DNA of 64,000 nt from Oscillibacter sp. (GTDB lineage: Bacteria; Bacillota; Clostridia; Oscillospirales; Oscillospiraceae), in the NCBI GenBank assembly GCA_022652815.1, contig JALCRR010000001.1:89829-153828 (forward strand), given 5' to 3'. The position numbers and the translations under genes are program-made. Shown piece after piece: positions 63,717 to 64,000 of the stretch. The notes beneath the pieces were generated by a model. The model was not told the origin of the DNA, did not search any database, and was given only the letters and a program-made list of their open reading frames with translations. How positions within the stretch are numbered: the first letter of the stretch is position 1; the number at the start of each line of letters is the position of its first letter.

Positions 63717-64000
63717 ATCGGCGAAGCACCGCCTGCGGCGGAGCAAGCGAGCCGATTTAGAGGAAGCGGCGCGATTGGCGGGTGCGAAGCACACGGGAAT
63801 CGCAATGCCGCGACGGTGAAACCTTTTGCAACGGCGAAGCACCGCCTGCGGCGGAGCAAGCGAGCCGGGGTCCCCACAAAAGCCCAGCGAAGCGGGTTTT
63901 GCGGGGAGAGGAGAAGCAGCGAAATGAGTGAGCTTTTGCGCTTGAGCACAAAAGCGAAGGATATGGAGCTTGCTTCGACGAAGAGGAAGCGGCGCGATTG
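63717..64000. repeat. Intergenic direct-repeat cluster running off the window
   Basis: A 34-base sequence with an inner GCC/GGC-rich stem occurs identically at 63720-63753 and 63833-63866 (key start GGCGAAGCACCGCC). A second sequence, GAGGAAGCGGCGCGATTG, occurs at 63760-63777 and 63983-64000. The stretch has no convincing gene and continues outside the window. Confidence 0.7.

Noticed and set aside
61965..63842. 625-codon minus-strand frame opposite argS
   Set aside because: Antisense of a complete arginyl-tRNA synthetase gene.
63720..64000. Possible CRISPR array
   Set aside because: Two different repeats, two copies each, at unequal spacing; no regular spacers and no cas genes.

Overview
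This window looks like a chromosomal segment from a moderately GC-rich anaerobic Firmicute, most likely a gut Clostridia of the Oscillospirales type. The clues are strong AGGAGG-type ribosome sites, AT-rich promoters (TTGACA-17-TATAAT) inside GC-rich DNA, Firmicute families (YqeY, YwaF, YwiB/DUF1934, MtaB, SpoIIE-type phosphatase, NHLM peptide exporters) and many MATE exporters. This assignment is inference; no rRNA or species marker is present. No transposase, integrase, phage gene or CRISPR array was seen.

Region 1 (1-12 kb) is a sugar-use locus: the N-terminus of galactose mutarotase, an MsmX-type sugar-importer ATPase, a YesL-like membrane protein, a GH94 cellobiose phosphorylase, a LacI regulator, and an operon for a solute-binding lipoprotein and two permeases with no ATPase of its own. 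A 14-bp operator-like sequence, CGAAAACGNTTNAG, lies in front of the ATPase gene, the phosphorylase gene and lacI, joining them into one regulon. Region 2 (12-16.3 kb) holds a MATE exporter divergent from a TetR regulator whose promoter lies inside a large inverted repeat, then rsgA and a methyltransferase.

Region 3 (16.4-24.9 kb) is a peptide (RiPP-like) locus: a LytTR response regulator with no kinase beside it, small Cys-rich ORFs, two Nif11-type leader peptides with zinc-ribbon-like C-termini, an NHLM-type export system (short HlyD-like protein, C39 peptidase-ABC, second ABC), three tandem proline-rich double-glycine peptides on an exact 289-bp repeat, and the 3' remnant of a radical SAM/SPASM maturase joined directly to the third peptide gene.

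Region 4 (24.9-38.5 kb) follows on the same strand with tight spacing and is the most unusual part: a stand-alone HATPase-like protein, a STAS anti-sigma antagonist, a MATE exporter with a fused HATPase-like tail, a GNAT-like protein, a membrane dCache-HAMP-PP2C-HATPase phosphatase, a lipoprotein, a frameshifted GntP permease, a permease fused to three full and two half amino-acid-binding domains, and its ATPase carrying another HATPase-like tail. It reads as a partner-switching network wired into transporters, and I know of no description of it.

Region 5 (38.6-64 kb) is mainly housekeeping: tRNA-Arg(CCT), serA, typA, a YwaF-like protein, a diguanylate cyclase, an isochorismatase-like hydrolase, an RlmA-like methyltransferase, a MATE exporter, a cysteine desulfurase, mtaB, a YfbR-like nucleotidase, a YqeY protein, recG, an ECF sigma/anti-sigma pair, folA-thyA, an AraC regulator with a MATE exporter, a DUF362 ferredoxin-like protein, murI, a DUF1934 protein and argS. 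A 678-bp gene-free interval at 58.2-58.9 kb is flanked by inverted repeats, and a direct-repeat cluster runs off the right end.
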